A DNA stretch of 46,829 nucleotides from an uncultured Erysipelotrichaceae bacterium (GCA_947166565.1 CAMVEL010000014.1:1-46829); one strand, 5' to 3'. Shown: positions 22,808 through 32,034, counted from the first letter of the stretch. Made by a program: numbers and translations. Notes: generated from the letters alone by a model not told the origin.

Positions 22808-23572
22808 ATGCTATTAGCCGTAGATATCGGAAACACCACGACTGTGGTGGGGTTCTACAATGGACCGAAACTAGAATATCGATATTCGATTCGCTCGGAT
22901 TATGGACATTCTTTGGAGGAGATAAGTTCCTCCTTTTCCCTTTTCCTTAAGGATAAGGGCATCGAGAGAAAATCGTTTGAAGGGGCGATCATTTCCTGTG
23001 TCGTCCCAAGCCTCGAGACTTGGTGGAAGGCCTTGCTCAAAGACGAATACGGGCTACGTCCCTATGTCGTTGGGCCTAAGCTCAAGACGGGTTTAGTCAT
23101 CAAAACCGATAACCCCAAGGAAGTCGGAAGCGATTTGATCGCGGATGCGGTCGCCGCGAAAAGCCTTTATGGGGAAAATGTCCTCATCGCGGATTTGGGA
23201 ACCGCGAATAAGGTCATCCTCATTGGAAAAGACGGGGCCTTCGAAGGCTGCACGATCGGAATCGGCATGGGCTTATCCGCCCGCGCCCTCTCCCTCGACG
23301 CCGCCCTCCTCCCTTCCGTCAGTATGGAAATCCCTAACAGGGTTCTAGGAAAAAACACCCCCGATTCCATGAATTCCGCCCTCACATATGGGGTCAGCTA
23401 TGAAATCAGGGGCCTATGCGACGCCATTGAAAAGGAAGCGGGCGTCCCCTGCAAGAGGATCATGACCGGAGGATACGCGAGATTCCTTAAAGACCTGCTT
23501 AACGATTTTGAATACGTGGACGAATTGACTCTTTTGGGCCTTCGCCTCATTTATGAGAGGAACAGAAAATGA
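22808..23572 (+). CDS. coaX: Type III pantothenate kinase
   Basis: A 254-residue ASKHA-fold kinase for the first step of coenzyme A synthesis. The phosphate loop is AVDIGNTTT at the N-terminus; ADLGTANKV (about residue 128) carries the catalytic-Asp region, and GIGMGLSARALS follows. The ATG at 22808 is preceded by GGGAGG. It overlaps the ECF S-component gene by four bases, which suggests that the latter imports pantothenate. Confidence 0.95.
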   Translation: MLLAVDIGNTTTVVGFYNGPKLEYRYSIRSDYGHSLEEISSSFSLFLKDKGIERKSFEGAIISCVVPSLETWWKALLKDEYGLRPYVVGPKLKTGLVIKTDNPKEVGSDLIADAVAAKSLYGENVLIADLGTANKVILIGKDGAFEGCTIGIGMGLSARALSLDAALLPSVSMEIPNRVLGKNTPDSMNSALTYGVSYEIRGLCDAIEKEAGVPCKRIMTGGYARFLKDLLNDFEYVDELTLLGLRLIYERNRK

Positions 23573-24294
23573 ACGAAGAAAACATCCGGGCCCTCGTGTC
23601 CTTTATCCTTTGCCTTGTTATTTTGATAACCCCGATGTTCCTTTTCCGCGAAAAGAAGGAAGAAGGGGATGACGATAGGGTCAGTTCCGTCCAAAGCATC
23701 ACGATCGATGCCTTCTTCGTCGCGATCCTCCTTATCCTCACCTTCGTCCCAAACCTCGGCTTCATCGCTATCGGCCCCGTTAGCCTCACCCTCCTCCATC
23801 TCCCCGTCCTCCTTGGGGCGGCCCTCTTCGGCTGGAAGAGAGGTCTATTCTATGGGTTGATGTTTGGAATGCTTTCCTGGATTAAGGCTCTTATAGGGGC
23901 CACCACCGTCTTAGACGTCGCCTTCCAGCATGTCTATATTGCGGTTTTGCCACGACTTCTTTTCGGCTTAGTCTCCGGAATCGTATTTTCCTTAATAAGG
24001 AAACTTCACAAGAAGGGCCCAAAAAGCCTATACTATGCCTTGGCAGCGTTCTTCCTAACCTGCCTCCATACCGTCTTGGTCTTCCTCTTCCTCGGGTTAT
24101 TCGAGCCTTGGGTCAGGGATTGGCTCTTCAATCCGGAGCCGATCATCGCCGGAACCGGGATAAGCATCCTCATCTTCCTATCCATCGGAATGAGTGGCGA
24201 AGCCCTTCTTGGAGCGATACTTACCCCCGCTTTGGAGAAAGTCCTAACCAAAGCCGTCCCGATGCTAAGAAGGAAGGAAAGCCCAGCGAACTAA
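23569..24294 (+). CDS. ECF transporter S component, probably for pantothenate
   Basis: A 241-residue membrane protein: one N-terminal segment, a charged loop (REKKEEGDDDR), then an S-component core with GFIAIGPVSLTLLHLPVLLG followed by GLFYGLMFGMLSWIKAL. The latter pattern is the usual ECF S-component signature. Substrate is inferred from the four-base overlap with coaX; the match to PanT is likely but unproven. The ATPase/T module lies outside the window. Confidence 0.85.
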   Translation: MNEENIRALVSFILCLVILITPMFLFREKKEEGDDDRVSSVQSITIDAFFVAILLILTFVPNLGFIAIGPVSLTLLHLPVLLGAALFGWKRGLFYGLMFGMLSWIKALIGATTVLDVAFQHVYIAVLPRLLFGLVSGIVFSLIRKLHKKGPKSLYYALAAFFLTCLHTVLVFLFLGLFEPWVRDWLFNPEPIIAGTGISILIFLSIGMSGEALLGAILTPALEKVLTKAVPMLRRKESPAN

Positions 24295-24317
24295 GATAAA
24301 TAGAAAGTCTACTAGCC

Positions 24318-25688
24318 ATGCCAAATTTCAAAAAACTCGCCAAAACCTATGAAGAAGACGCCCTCAAGGCCCTTCTTGAATTAGTCAGAAAACCCTCGGT
24401 TTATGATCCTGCCTCAATCGATGAGGAACACCCTTATGGGAAAGGGGTCAGGGAAGCCCTCGATTTCATTGCCAAACTCGGCAAGGATTACGGCTTCGAA
24501 GTCGATACCTGCGACCATCGCGCGACCGAGCTAACCACGGGTGAAGGAAGCCGTCTCATCGGCGTCTACGCCCATTCCGACGTCGTCCCCGCTTCCGGGA
24601 AATGGGATGAGCCCCCGTTTAAGGGAGTCATCAAGGAAAAAGACGGCAAGAAAGCCCTTATCGCTAGAGGGGCGACCGATGATAAGGGACCCTTGATCGC
24701 GTCTTTATTCGCCATCAAGCTCCTTAAGGACAATGGCCTCCTCAAGGATTTCCGCGTCCGCCTGGTGACCGGGGGAGATGAGGAAAGAGGTTCCAGCTGC
24801 CTCGAGTATTATTTCGATAAACTCAAGAAACCCCATTGCGATTATGGCTTCACCCCCGACGCCGATTTCCCTCTTATCTACGCCGAAAAAGGAATCTACC
24901 GGGCCAATATCTCCAGGAAGATCGACCTTTCCCCGATAATCGGCATCGACGGGGGAGTCGCCAACAACGCCGTCTGCGACAAGATCGTCATCACCCTTCC
25001 TACCGATAAGAAGCTCAACAAGAAATTATCCGAGGATAAGGAAATCGATATCAGTGAGGTTGGTGAGGTCACCATCCTTAACTTCAAGGGCAAATCCGCC
25101 CATGGCAGCACCCCGGAACTCGGCCTTAACGCCGGGCTAAAGGCCTTCAGGGTCCTTGGGGAATATTATGGCATCGATTACCTCGTCAACCTCGCGAACA
25201 AACTCGATGACCCAACCGGTTTAGGGTTCGATGGCAACGAAACGAGCAAGGAATTAGGCAAGAACACCTATAATTACGGCCTCTTCAAATACGATTCCCA
25301 TAAGAAGAACCTTTCCGTCTCCGTCGATTTCCGCTTCGGCGAAGAAGCCCATCCGGATGAGGATATCGAGAAGATGAAGAAGGCGATCTCCTCCGATGTC
25401 GAGGTCGTCTCCAAATCGCGCCTTCTCATTTTCGATAAGAAATCGACCCTCGTCTCCACTTTGATGAAGTCCTATAAGCATATGACCCATCATTTCTTCG
25501 ATAAGCCATTTGCAATAGGCGGGGGGACATACGCGAAGGAAGCCAAGAACATCGTCGCTTATGGCGGAGCTTTCCAAGGGCACCCCGGGAACATCCATTC
25601 CCCAAACGAATACCTCTTCCTTGAGGATCTATACAAATCCATCGCGATTTACGCGGATGCCATCTATTCATTAGGGAAAGCCAAATGA
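24318..25688 (+). CDS. pepV: Dipeptidase PepV (M20 family)
   Basis: A 456-residue metallopeptidase. Metal ligands are in GVYAHSDVVPASG, ARGATDDKGPL and TGGDEERGSS; the lid domain (GEVTILNFKGKSAHGSTPE) and a final catalytic-domain stretch GGAFQGHPGNIHSPNE are present. It cleaves dipeptides in the cytoplasm. It follows the ECF gene after 23 bases and overlaps trmB by four bases, as in many Bacilli. Confidence 0.93.
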   Translation: MPNFKKLAKTYEEDALKALLELVRKPSVYDPASIDEEHPYGKGVREALDFIAKLGKDYGFEVDTCDHRATELTTGEGSRLIGVYAHSDVVPASGKWDEPPFKGVIKEKDGKKALIARGATDDKGPLIASLFAIKLLKDNGLLKDFRVRLVTGGDEERGSSCLEYYFDKLKKPHCDYGFTPDADFPLIYAEKGIYRANISRKIDLSPIIGIDGGVANNAVCDKIVITLPTDKKLNKKLSEDKEIDISEVGEVTILNFKGKSAHGSTPELGLNAGLKAFRVLGEYYGIDYLVNLANKLDDPTGLGFDGNETSKELGKNTYNYGLFKYDSHKKNLSVSVDFRFGEEAHPDEDIEKMKKAISSDVEVVSKSRLLIFDKKSTLVSTLMKSYKHMTHHFFDKPFAIGGGTYAKEAKNIVAYGGAFQGHPGNIHSPNEYLFLEDLYKSIAIYADAIYSLGKAK

Positions 25689-26311
25689 GGGCCAGAAGGA
25701 AGAAGTGGCTATCCCCTTACCTAGAATCCCATCCCGGGCTTTCTTTCGATTCGCTTTCTCTGGATGACCCCTTCCTAAAAGAGGCCCCCTTATATTTGGA
25801 AATCGGCTCCGGCAAGGGCGATTTCCTATTAGGAATGAGCAAAATCGAAAAGGGCCATTACCTAGGAATTGAGAAGGTCGCCCAAGTCGCCGCGATCGCG
25901 GAGAAGAAGAGGGTGGAGGAAAATAACGAGGACGTCCGCTTGCTCATCGCCGACATCGATTTCGCCTTGGAGAAGCTAAAAGACCTGCGTTTCAAGGTTA
26001 TCTTCCTCAATTTCTCCGACCCCTGGCCCAAAAAATGCCATGCCAAACGCCGCCTGACCTACGCCCCGCGATTGGAGAGGATCATCTCCACCTTGGATAA
26101 AAACGGCGAACTCCGCATCAAAACCGATAACGAGGGGCTCTATGAATTTACCCTTGAGCAAGTGGAGAAATTGCCCTTAACCCAAATTCTCGCGACGACG
26201 GATTATTCTTTCGACGAAGGCCATGACGCGATGAGCGAATACGAACGCGCATTCAGGGAGGAGGGGAAGAATATCTTCCGCCTCATCTATAAGAAGGAGG
26301 AGCAAAGATGA
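25685..26311 (+). CDS. trmB: tRNA (guanine-N7-)-methyltransferase
   Basis: A 208-residue SAM-dependent methylase that modifies G46 of tRNA. The SAM loop is EIGSGKGDFLLG, and NFSDPWPKKCHAKRRL is the family hallmark. The N-terminal RARRKKW is basic as usual. Four-base overlaps with pepV and with ytpR show one operon. Confidence 0.96.
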   Translation: MRARRKKWLSPYLESHPGLSFDSLSLDDPFLKEAPLYLEIGSGKGDFLLGMSKIEKGHYLGIEKVAQVAAIAEKKRVEENNEDVRLLIADIDFALEKLKDLRFKVIFLNFSDPWPKKCHAKRRLTYAPRLERIISTLDKNGELRIKTDNEGLYEFTLEQVEKLPLTQILATTDYSFDEGHDAMSEYERAFREEGKNIFRLIYKKEEQR

Positions 26312-26904
26312 ATTATCGGCTCTATTACAATTACAAAACAAACGGGGACATCCTTTTCCTCGTGATCGACCCCCTTGCATACCCGGATGAAGTGAAGGAA
26401 AAGGACGATGTCGTCTGCCTTTATTCCAAAGGCGAGCTAATCGGCATCAATTTCCTTGCAATCGGCAAGAAAGTGAAAATCCACGCGGAGGGGATGATCG
26501 TCAATCCCTTGGATGAGGTTATCGATATCCTCAATAACGTCCTTAAGAACGCTTCCTTCGATATCGTCTTGCCCCATGTCCGCAATTCCTTCTACAAAAT
26601 CGCCAAAGTCGAGAAGAAGGAGGAACACCCTCTCGATGAGAGAATGAGCATCCTCACCCTTGACCTAGGCGATAAGACCCTTTCGACCGTCACCCGTTAC
26701 CAAAACGTCAACGAGGGGGATAAGGTCCTCGTCGCCCTTGATAACTGCCTCCGATATGACGGGTCGATCTTCAAAGCGAGGGTGGAAAGGAATATCCCAA
26801 TCGAATGCGAGCTTTGCTCCGAAAAGGATGTCCGCCTTGGCGAAGAAAGCAAGGCCGCCCTTATTATCGATAAGGGGAATCCTGGCGAGGATTTCTTCAT
26901 TTGA
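26308..26904 (+). CDS. ytpR: YtpR-type tRNA-binding domain protein
   Basis: A 198-residue protein with an N-terminal DUF4479-like part and a C-terminal OB fold like the EMAP/PheT-N tRNA-binding domain (FDIVLPHVRNSFYKIAKV, GDKVLVALDNCLRYDGS). Orthologues occur across Bacilli; a role in tRNA handling is presumed. Last gene of the coaX operon. Its stop codon lies inside a LacI-type operator half. Confidence 0.85.
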   Translation: MNYRLYYNYKTNGDILFLVIDPLAYPDEVKEKDDVVCLYSKGELIGINFLAIGKKVKIHAEGMIVNPLDEVIDILNNVLKNASFDIVLPHVRNSFYKIAKVEKKEEHPLDERMSILTLDLGDKTLSTVTRYQNVNEGDKVLVALDNCLRYDGSIFKARVERNIPIECELCSEKDVRLGEESKAALIIDKGNPGEDFFI

Positions 26905-26914
26905 AAATATTTTC
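26901..26914. promoter_or_regulatory. Upstream operator copy for the LacI-family gene
   Basis: TTGAAAATATTTTC, identical to the sequence at 27001-27014, exactly 100 bases upstream. Paired sites at such spacing suit looping by a LacI-type repressor. Confidence 0.5.
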
Positions 26915-26965
26915 CTGCTTTTCAACCCTTGCAAAAATAAGAAAAAGATTCGATTAATTCTTACA

Positions 26966-26997
26966 AAAACGCCAAGTGACTAAACTTGACGTTTTTT
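26966..26997 (+). terminator. Terminator of the coaX-ytpR operon
   Basis: AAAACGCCAAGT (26966-26977) pairs with ACTTGACGTTTT (26984-26995) with one mismatch, and the T-run extends to 26997. It separates ytpR from the LacI gene. Confidence 0.75.
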
Positions 26998-27000
26998 AGT

Positions 27001-27029
27001 TTGAAAATATTTTCATATTTTCTTATAAT
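27001..27029 (+). promoter_or_regulatory. Promoter of the LacI-family gene with overlapping operator
   Basis: TTGAAA (27001-27006), 17-base spacer, TATAAT (27024-27029). The palindrome TGAAAATATTTTCA (27002-27015) covers the -35 box, so its binder would repress. Autoregulation is inferred. Confidence 0.75.
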
Positions 27030-27089
27030 AGGGCCAATCAAATACGACATACATAGGACCTTTGGCCTTGTCTTTTGGAGGAAGTCTAC

Positions 27090-28118
27090 ATGAAAAACGA
27101 AAAGGATCGCGTAACAATCTACCAGGTCGCTAAAGCGGCTGGAGTGTCTTTGGCTACCGTTAGCCGCGTCATCAACAAACAAGGCTCGGTAACCCCGGAA
27201 ACGAGGAAGAAGGTCGAGGATACCATCGCTAGACTTGGCTATAAGCCTTCCGGCCTTGCCCAGGCCCTTGCCACCAACCGTTCCACCAATATCGGCGTGG
27301 TCATCCCTAGCGCGAACTACGTCTATATCTCCAACGTCCTTAACGGCATCACCGAGGTCGCGAGGGAAAAAGGCTATTCGCTCACCCTTTTCGCGACGAC
27401 CCATTCCCGCGAAGAGGCCCTCACGATGATTGAGAAAGTCATCTCTAGCCACGTCGATGGAGCCATCATCTTCGATGACCAGCTTGACGCGGGCGATATT
27501 TCCAAAATCGCTTCCTATAACGTCCCCGCGGTCGTTATCGATGAGAAGGTAACGGGCGAGAAGATCGGCTGCATCATGTTCAATTTCGATACGACCCTCG
27601 CCAATTGCCTCAAGCTTTATTATTCCCGCGGCGGAACCCAGAAGATGGTCTTCCTCCACGTCCATAACGCCGGACGCCTCCTTTCCCATGCGGAGAAGCT
27701 TTTCATCAAGACCCATAATGAACTCGGCAAGGAATATAACGTCATCAACTGCGACGATTCCTATGCGAGGACCTATGCCCAGTTCCTCGAATATTTCAAA
27801 ACCAACCGCAGCGGATTCTTCATCTGCTACCGCGATTCCATCGCCGCGGCCGTCATGAACGCCGCGACCGACTCCGGGCTTTCCGTCCCAACCGATGTCG
27901 AGGTCCTCTCACTTGTCGGAACCAAATACGCCCGCATCACCCGTCCCGCCCTCACTTGCTTCAATATCGATCTTAACGAGGTCGGCAAGAGGGCCATGTG
28001 GATGTTGACCGATCTCCTTAATGGGGACCTCGTCGAGCATTCCGCTAGATTCGACGCGGTCCTTTCAAGAGGGAATTCCACCATCAACAGGTCCGGCAAC
28101 GACGTCGATTACCGTTGA
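27090..28118 (+). CDS. LacI-family transcriptional regulator
   Basis: A 342-residue repressor: N-terminal HTH (TIYQVAKAAGVSLATVSRVI, about residues 8-27), hinge helix (PSGLAQALATNRS), then a periplasmic-binding-protein-like effector domain beginning NIGVVIPS. The build is like CcpA and sugar repressors. The ATG follows GGAGGAAG. It is monocistronic, so its target genes are elsewhere; its own promoter holds matching palindromes. No sugar operon is next to it, so a global role cannot be excluded. Confidence 0.9.
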   Translation: MKNEKDRVTIYQVAKAAGVSLATVSRVINKQGSVTPETRKKVEDTIARLGYKPSGLAQALATNRSTNIGVVIPSANYVYISNVLNGITEVAREKGYSLTLFATTHSREEALTMIEKVISSHVDGAIIFDDQLDAGDISKIASYNVPAVVIDEKVTGEKIGCIMFNFDTTLANCLKLYYSRGGTQKMVFLHVHNAGRLLSHAEKLFIKTHNELGKEYNVINCDDSYARTYAQFLEYFKTNRSGFFICYRDSIAAAVMNAATDSGLSVPTDVEVLSLVGTKYARITRPALTCFNIDLNEVGKRAMWMLTDLLNGDLVEHSARFDAVLSRGNSTINRSGNDVDYR

Positions 28119-28142
28119 AAACCATAATTTATGGTTTAAAAT
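28115..28142 (+). promoter_or_regulatory. Promoter with a 19-bp palindrome, likely leaderless
   Basis: TTGAAA (28115-28120), 16-base spacer, TAAAAT (28137-28142). AAACCATAA-T-TTATGGTTT (28119-28137) fills the spacer. The ATG of the double-HTH gene is six bases beyond the -10 box and has no ribosome binding site, so the message probably starts at the ATG. The -35 box overlaps the end of the LacI gene. Confidence 0.7.
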
Positions 28143-28148
28143 AGAAGT

Positions 28149-28871
28149 ATGAACCTATATTGCGAGAACATGGTCAACAAAAGAAGGGCCCTAGGCCGTT
28201 CCCAAAGCGAATTCGCTTCCTTTTTGCATTATTCGGTGCAGACGGTCGCCAAATACGAATCCGGAGCCTCCGAGATGGATCTCGGCTCTTTGATCTATGC
28301 CGCCCGCTTCCTTGAACTCGACGTCGATTCCTTCCTAATCGGAGTCGATAGCAAGAACAACGACTTCGCCGACCATAACGATTTCGATCCGAATCTTTTC
28401 GCCTCCAACCTCGTCTTGGTCCGTAACGCCAGGAAGATGAGCCAAAAGACCCTCGCGGCCCTCTCCCTCATCTCTTCCCGCAGCTTGAAGAATTACGAAG
28501 CCGGGAAATCGATTCCATCCTTAACCGTTTTCTATCATTTCTGCAAAGCCCTAGGCGTAACCGCCTCCGAGATGCTATTCGAAGATCTCTCCACTAGACG
28601 CGAATTCCTCTCGGTGAAGAAGCGCTCGTTCCGCCCCGCGGTCGTGGCCTCTATCTTCTTTGCCATCGCCCTTCTTGGCTCTTCCGCCGTCATCGGAGGA
28701 TCCTATCTTCGCTCGATGAATGAAGTGGATTCGACCATATCCCTTTCCTTAACCCGCATCGAAGGCTCCCAAAGCAAGAAAGGCGCGGAGATCAGGGAAA
28801 TCAAAAAGCACGGTGGACTGATTACGGAAGAGAAAACCTTCGCCCCCCAATCCGCGAGGGAATTCGATTAA
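28149..28871 (+). CDS. Membrane-anchored protein with two XRE-type HTH domains
   Basis: A 240-residue protein. Two Cro/C1-type helix-turn-helix domains lie in tandem (about residues 12-66 with SQSEFASFLHYSVQTVAKYE, and 88-142 with SQKTLAALSLISSRSLKNYE). Then comes one membrane segment (VVASIFFAIALLGSSAVIGG, about 164-187) and a short outer tail. Cytoplasmic DNA-binding domains tethered to the membrane suggest a surface-signal regulator or a RodZ-like role, but tandem HTH pairs are not RodZ-like. It probably controls its own promoter through the palindrome in the spacer. Confidence 0.85.
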   Translation: MNLYCENMVNKRRALGRSQSEFASFLHYSVQTVAKYESGASEMDLGSLIYAARFLELDVDSFLIGVDSKNNDFADHNDFDPNLFASNLVLVRNARKMSQKTLAALSLISSRSLKNYEAGKSIPSLTVFYHFCKALGVTASEMLFEDLSTRREFLSVKKRSFRPAVVASIFFAIALLGSSAVIGGSYLRSMNEVDSTISLSLTRIEGSQSKKGAEIREIKKHGGLITEEKTFAPQSAREFD

Positions 28872-28896
28872 TCGCTAATCGAACCTCCTATATACG

Positions 28897-28926
28897 AAAA
28901 TGGGCAACTGCGTGGTTGCCCATTTT
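28897..28926. terminator. Bidirectional terminator between convergent genes
   Basis: AAAATGGGCAAC-TGCGTG-GTTGCCCATTTT is a perfect 12-bp stem with its own A/T tails for both directions. It ends the double-HTH gene and the long c-di-GMP locus transcribed from the other side. Confidence 0.9.
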
Positions 28927-28966
28927 TGATAACGTTTCCGATTATTTTGGGAAACGGTATGCGTTT

Positions 28967-31900
28967 TTATTTGTTGTCGTAGCTGAGTTCGGCGATGAAA
29001 TCGGCTTCCGATAGCCTCGTGCCATAAAGGTCGCCTTGGCCATAGGAGATCTCAAGACCCTTGAGGAAGAGGCGGAGTTCTTCGGAGCCGATGCCGTTGC
29101 AGGCGATGGTGAAGCCGTTTTCGGCGAATTCCGCGACCCTTCTGATGAAGGCGGTCGTTTCGGATTCGCTGCTACGCGCGTCATAGACCATATCCTCGGA
29201 GAATTTGATGTAATTGAAGCCGATCTTCTTGATCATCTGGGCCGTAAGGTGCGAGGTCGCCTTATAGGAGACTAACCACCAAGAGACATCGCCGCTTCTA
29301 AAGCTCGAGATGATCCTCGACATAAGGTCGCTATTTTCCTCGACGAAGCTCGCGGTTACCGCAATCGCGATCGTTCCTGGATAGAACCTATAGTCATTGA
29401 GGAAGCCGCTAAGACGGGAGACGAATTCCGAATGGAGGACGGTCGTCCCAGAAACTTGGAAGATGAAGTGGATATTGCGGTTGATGGTGAAGGTCGATTC
29501 CTTGTTGGCGGTGAAATACTCGCCAAGGGCGGACAAAGTCGTGAAATCGATGTCCGCGTTAAGCACGGCTTCTTCCGCGACTTTGCTCCATTCCCTGGTA
29601 TGGATGCGTTCGCCGGAATCGCCCTTGAAGGTTGGGGAGATATAGGCCCCCTCGATATTGCCCTTATCGATAGAGACGATTGGGTCGATCGAGAGATTCG
29701 TTCTCCTTGTACGGGTCGATAGACGGATGAGGTCGAGGATGTAATCTTCCCTAAGCGCGCCACGGGCATGGCTTCTACCGACCTCGGTGACTCTGCCAAC
29801 GCCAAGCCCTTCGCTTCTAGCGAGCTCACTCTTGATGAGGGCCATCGCCTCGAAGCTGTTCCCGGCTTCGTTAGGATAGGAGACGAGGGAACAGGCGTAT
29901 TTGGGGGAGAAGGAGGTGTTGCCGACATATAGGGGGCCTTTGATGTTGCCCATGATCTCTTCGATAAGGGCGTAAAGGTCGGTCTTCGAACGGCTTCCGG
30001 AAAGCTTCATGACGAAGGTTAGCCCATCGTAGAGATAAAGCATGCCTTCATAACCATAGGAAATAAGCTCGCGCGTGATGGAGGACATGAGCCCACTCGC
30101 GGAGAAGGAGGCCTCGACCGCGTCTTTGATGATTTCGTCTTTGTTGATTAAACGGAAGGCGAACATATAGCCGCGCATATTGACCCTGATGTCGCGGTTA
30201 AGATCCATCGCGAAGGCCTTCGCGTTACGGATTTGAAGGGTCTTATCAAGAAGCGAGTTGGAGGAAAGGGAGGAGGTGGAGGTCTCTTCTTCCATCAAGA
30301 TGGTCGCTCCAGGAAGGAAGCCGCTCGTTCTATCGGTAAGGACGGAACGGGTGAGCTCGTTATGGCCTAGACTCGAGACGATGACTTTGCCAGCCCCGGA
30401 AGACAATGGGCAATTGACGCACGGCTCATCCCTGTCGAATAAGGCCTTATAGCAAATCGCGCCCGGCTTAGCTTTCGGGACCTTGGAGGAAAGGGATTCG
30501 GTCACGTTGAGGATGACGTAATTCTCCTTCTCGACCGTATACATGTATTTATGGGTTTTGCTCGCCAAGGTATTGAGGATCGAGAGTTGACCGGCGAATT
30601 GCTCCTGCATTTGGACCGATAAGATCGCGGAAGTCAAAATCGGGGTGAGCTCATTGAGCTTCTCACGGTAAAGAAGCGGCATCTCAATCTTCTCTTCCGC
30701 GAAGAAATAAAGCAACCCGTATACGGTATTTTGCCAAACTATCGGGACGAGGAAGAGGGAATTGAAGGAAAGGGAGCGCATCGCGTTGGCCAAAGGTCCC
30801 CTTACGCCCTTCGCGTTATTGGAGAAGAAGGGGTAATCGAGGAAGCCCGCGTCGACGAAGGGCTTCATCACGTCTTGGCTGATATGGGTTCCAAAGGCGG
30901 TCAACCCCTTCACGCCCGTCTTGCCCCTTTCAAGAAGGTAATCGAAATAGTCGGTTCTTTGGTCTTTGACATAGATGCCTCCGACATCGAACCCGATGAG
31001 CGTGCCATAGAAACGGATGATGTCATTCAAAACCGACATCTGTTCCTCGTAATTCTTGGCCTTAAGCAACCTGACGTCAAGGAGTTCGATGTTTGCAAGG
31101 GCGACGATTCGCCTCGTGGATTCGTTTTGGAGGGTTGGGGAATAGATCTTACCATCGCCGAAAGAAATGATGCAGGCCCTGCCCTTATGGAGGTTCTCAA
31201 TCGTGTGGGAGATAAGGGAAGAAAGGGCGACGAAGGGATAGATGCTCGCGGAAAGGGAGATACCATATACCTCAATTCGCTCGGAATTCTTCTTGGGGAC
31301 CGTAATCGCAAAGCCAGAGACGAACCCTTCCCAGGTATTTTGGAAGGAGATGAAGTCAGTGACCTCGTCGATATAGATAAGGAGGGTACGGGTATCGTAT
31401 CTTCCGATCATCGAGGTCGGATTCCTCAAACGGAGTTCCTCGTAAAGGGAGGTGACGATTTCCTCGGGAACGTCTTCCTGTTTGGAGACGATCGAAATCG
31501 CGATGAGGGAGCTTCTATAGGAGAGGTTATTCAAAACCCTTTCAGGAAGAAGGCCTTCGAATTCCTCCTTGTTGAGGAATCTCGCGATCGCGTTTTTCCT
31601 TTCCTCCTCGTCTTTGCTTAGACCCTTGGCCAAAATCGCGGAGAAGGAGGTAATGGAATCGTTGAATCTAGCGAGGAGGTTCCTCGTCAAATTGGAACGG
31701 AGCTTACGCCTTTCGAAGGCGAAGGTGCCTTTCGCGTAGGAATTAAGTTGCTCGGAGATGGCATCCCCAGTCATATCGATTTCCTTGACGAGCCTTCTTT
31801 CGAAGACATAACGGGTGATTGCCGTCGCGAAGAAGAGGGCGAAGAAGACGATCGCCACATATCTAAGGATCTTCATCTCCTCAATGAAGAAGGATAACCC

Positions 31901-32029
31901 AAGGCAGACCACCCCTCCCATGAACAAAGCGATATTCGCGATGAAGGAAAGAAGCTCGACCCTTCTAAAGAAGACGAGGTTACCACGCGAATGGGCGAGG
32001 TCGGTTTTATGTTTATCACGTTTTCTCAT
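28967..32029 (-). CDS. Membrane protein with degenerate GGDEF and EAL-like regions
   Basis: A protein of 1020 residues. Two membrane segments lie at about residues 25-70. A long sensor region follows with a GAF-like part (GFDVGGIYVKDQR) and CVNCPL. A GGDEF-like fold without the signature comes next, then a C-terminal EAL-like domain. Where active EAL domains have ITES and DDFG it reads AVTASF and SYKATSH, and the EAL triad is absent, so it should not cut c-di-GMP; it may bind it or be a scaffold. Another start (GTG at 32038) is possible. Last gene of the six-gene block, five bases after the nucleosidase-like gene. Confidence 0.8.
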   Translation of the reverse strand: MRKRDKHKTDLAHSRGNLVFFRRVELLSFIANIALFMGGVVCLGLSFFIEEMKILRYVAIVFFALFFATAITRYVFERRLVKEIDMTGDAISEQLNSYAKGTFAFERRKLRSNLTRNLLARFNDSITSFSAILAKGLSKDEEERKNAIARFLNKEEFEGLLPERVLNNLSYRSSLIAISIVSKQEDVPEEIVTSLYEELRLRNPTSMIGRYDTRTLLIYIDEVTDFISFQNTWEGFVSGFAITVPKKNSERIEVYGISLSASIYPFVALSSLISHTIENLHKGRACIISFGDGKIYSPTLQNESTRRIVALANIELLDVRLLKAKNYEEQMSVLNDIIRFYGTLIGFDVGGIYVKDQRTDYFDYLLERGKTGVKGLTAFGTHISQDVMKPFVDAGFLDYPFFSNNAKGVRGPLANAMRSLSFNSLFLVPIVWQNTVYGLLYFFAEEKIEMPLLYREKLNELTPILTSAILSVQMQEQFAGQLSILNTLASKTHKYMYTVEKENYVILNVTESLSSKVPKAKPGAICYKALFDRDEPCVNCPLSSGAGKVIVSSLGHNELTRSVLTDRTSGFLPGATILMEEETSTSSLSSNSLLDKTLQIRNAKAFAMDLNRDIRVNMRGYMFAFRLINKDEIIKDAVEASFSASGLMSSITRELISYGYEGMLYLYDGLTFVMKLSGSRSKTDLYALIEEIMGNIKGPLYVGNTSFSPKYACSLVSYPNEAGNSFEAMALIKSELARSEGLGVGRVTEVGRSHARGALREDYILDLIRLSTRTRRTNLSIDPIVSIDKGNIEGAYISPTFKGDSGERIHTREWSKVAEEAVLNADIDFTTLSALGEYFTANKESTFTINRNIHFIFQVSGTTVLHSEFVSRLSGFLNDYRFYPGTIAIAVTASFVEENSDLMSRIISSFRSGDVSWWLVSYKATSHLTAQMIKKIGFNYIKFSEDMVYDARSSESETTAFIRRVAEFAENGFTIACNGIGSEELRLFLKGLEISYGQGDLYGTRLSEADFIAELSYDNK

Positions 32030-32034
32030 ATTCC

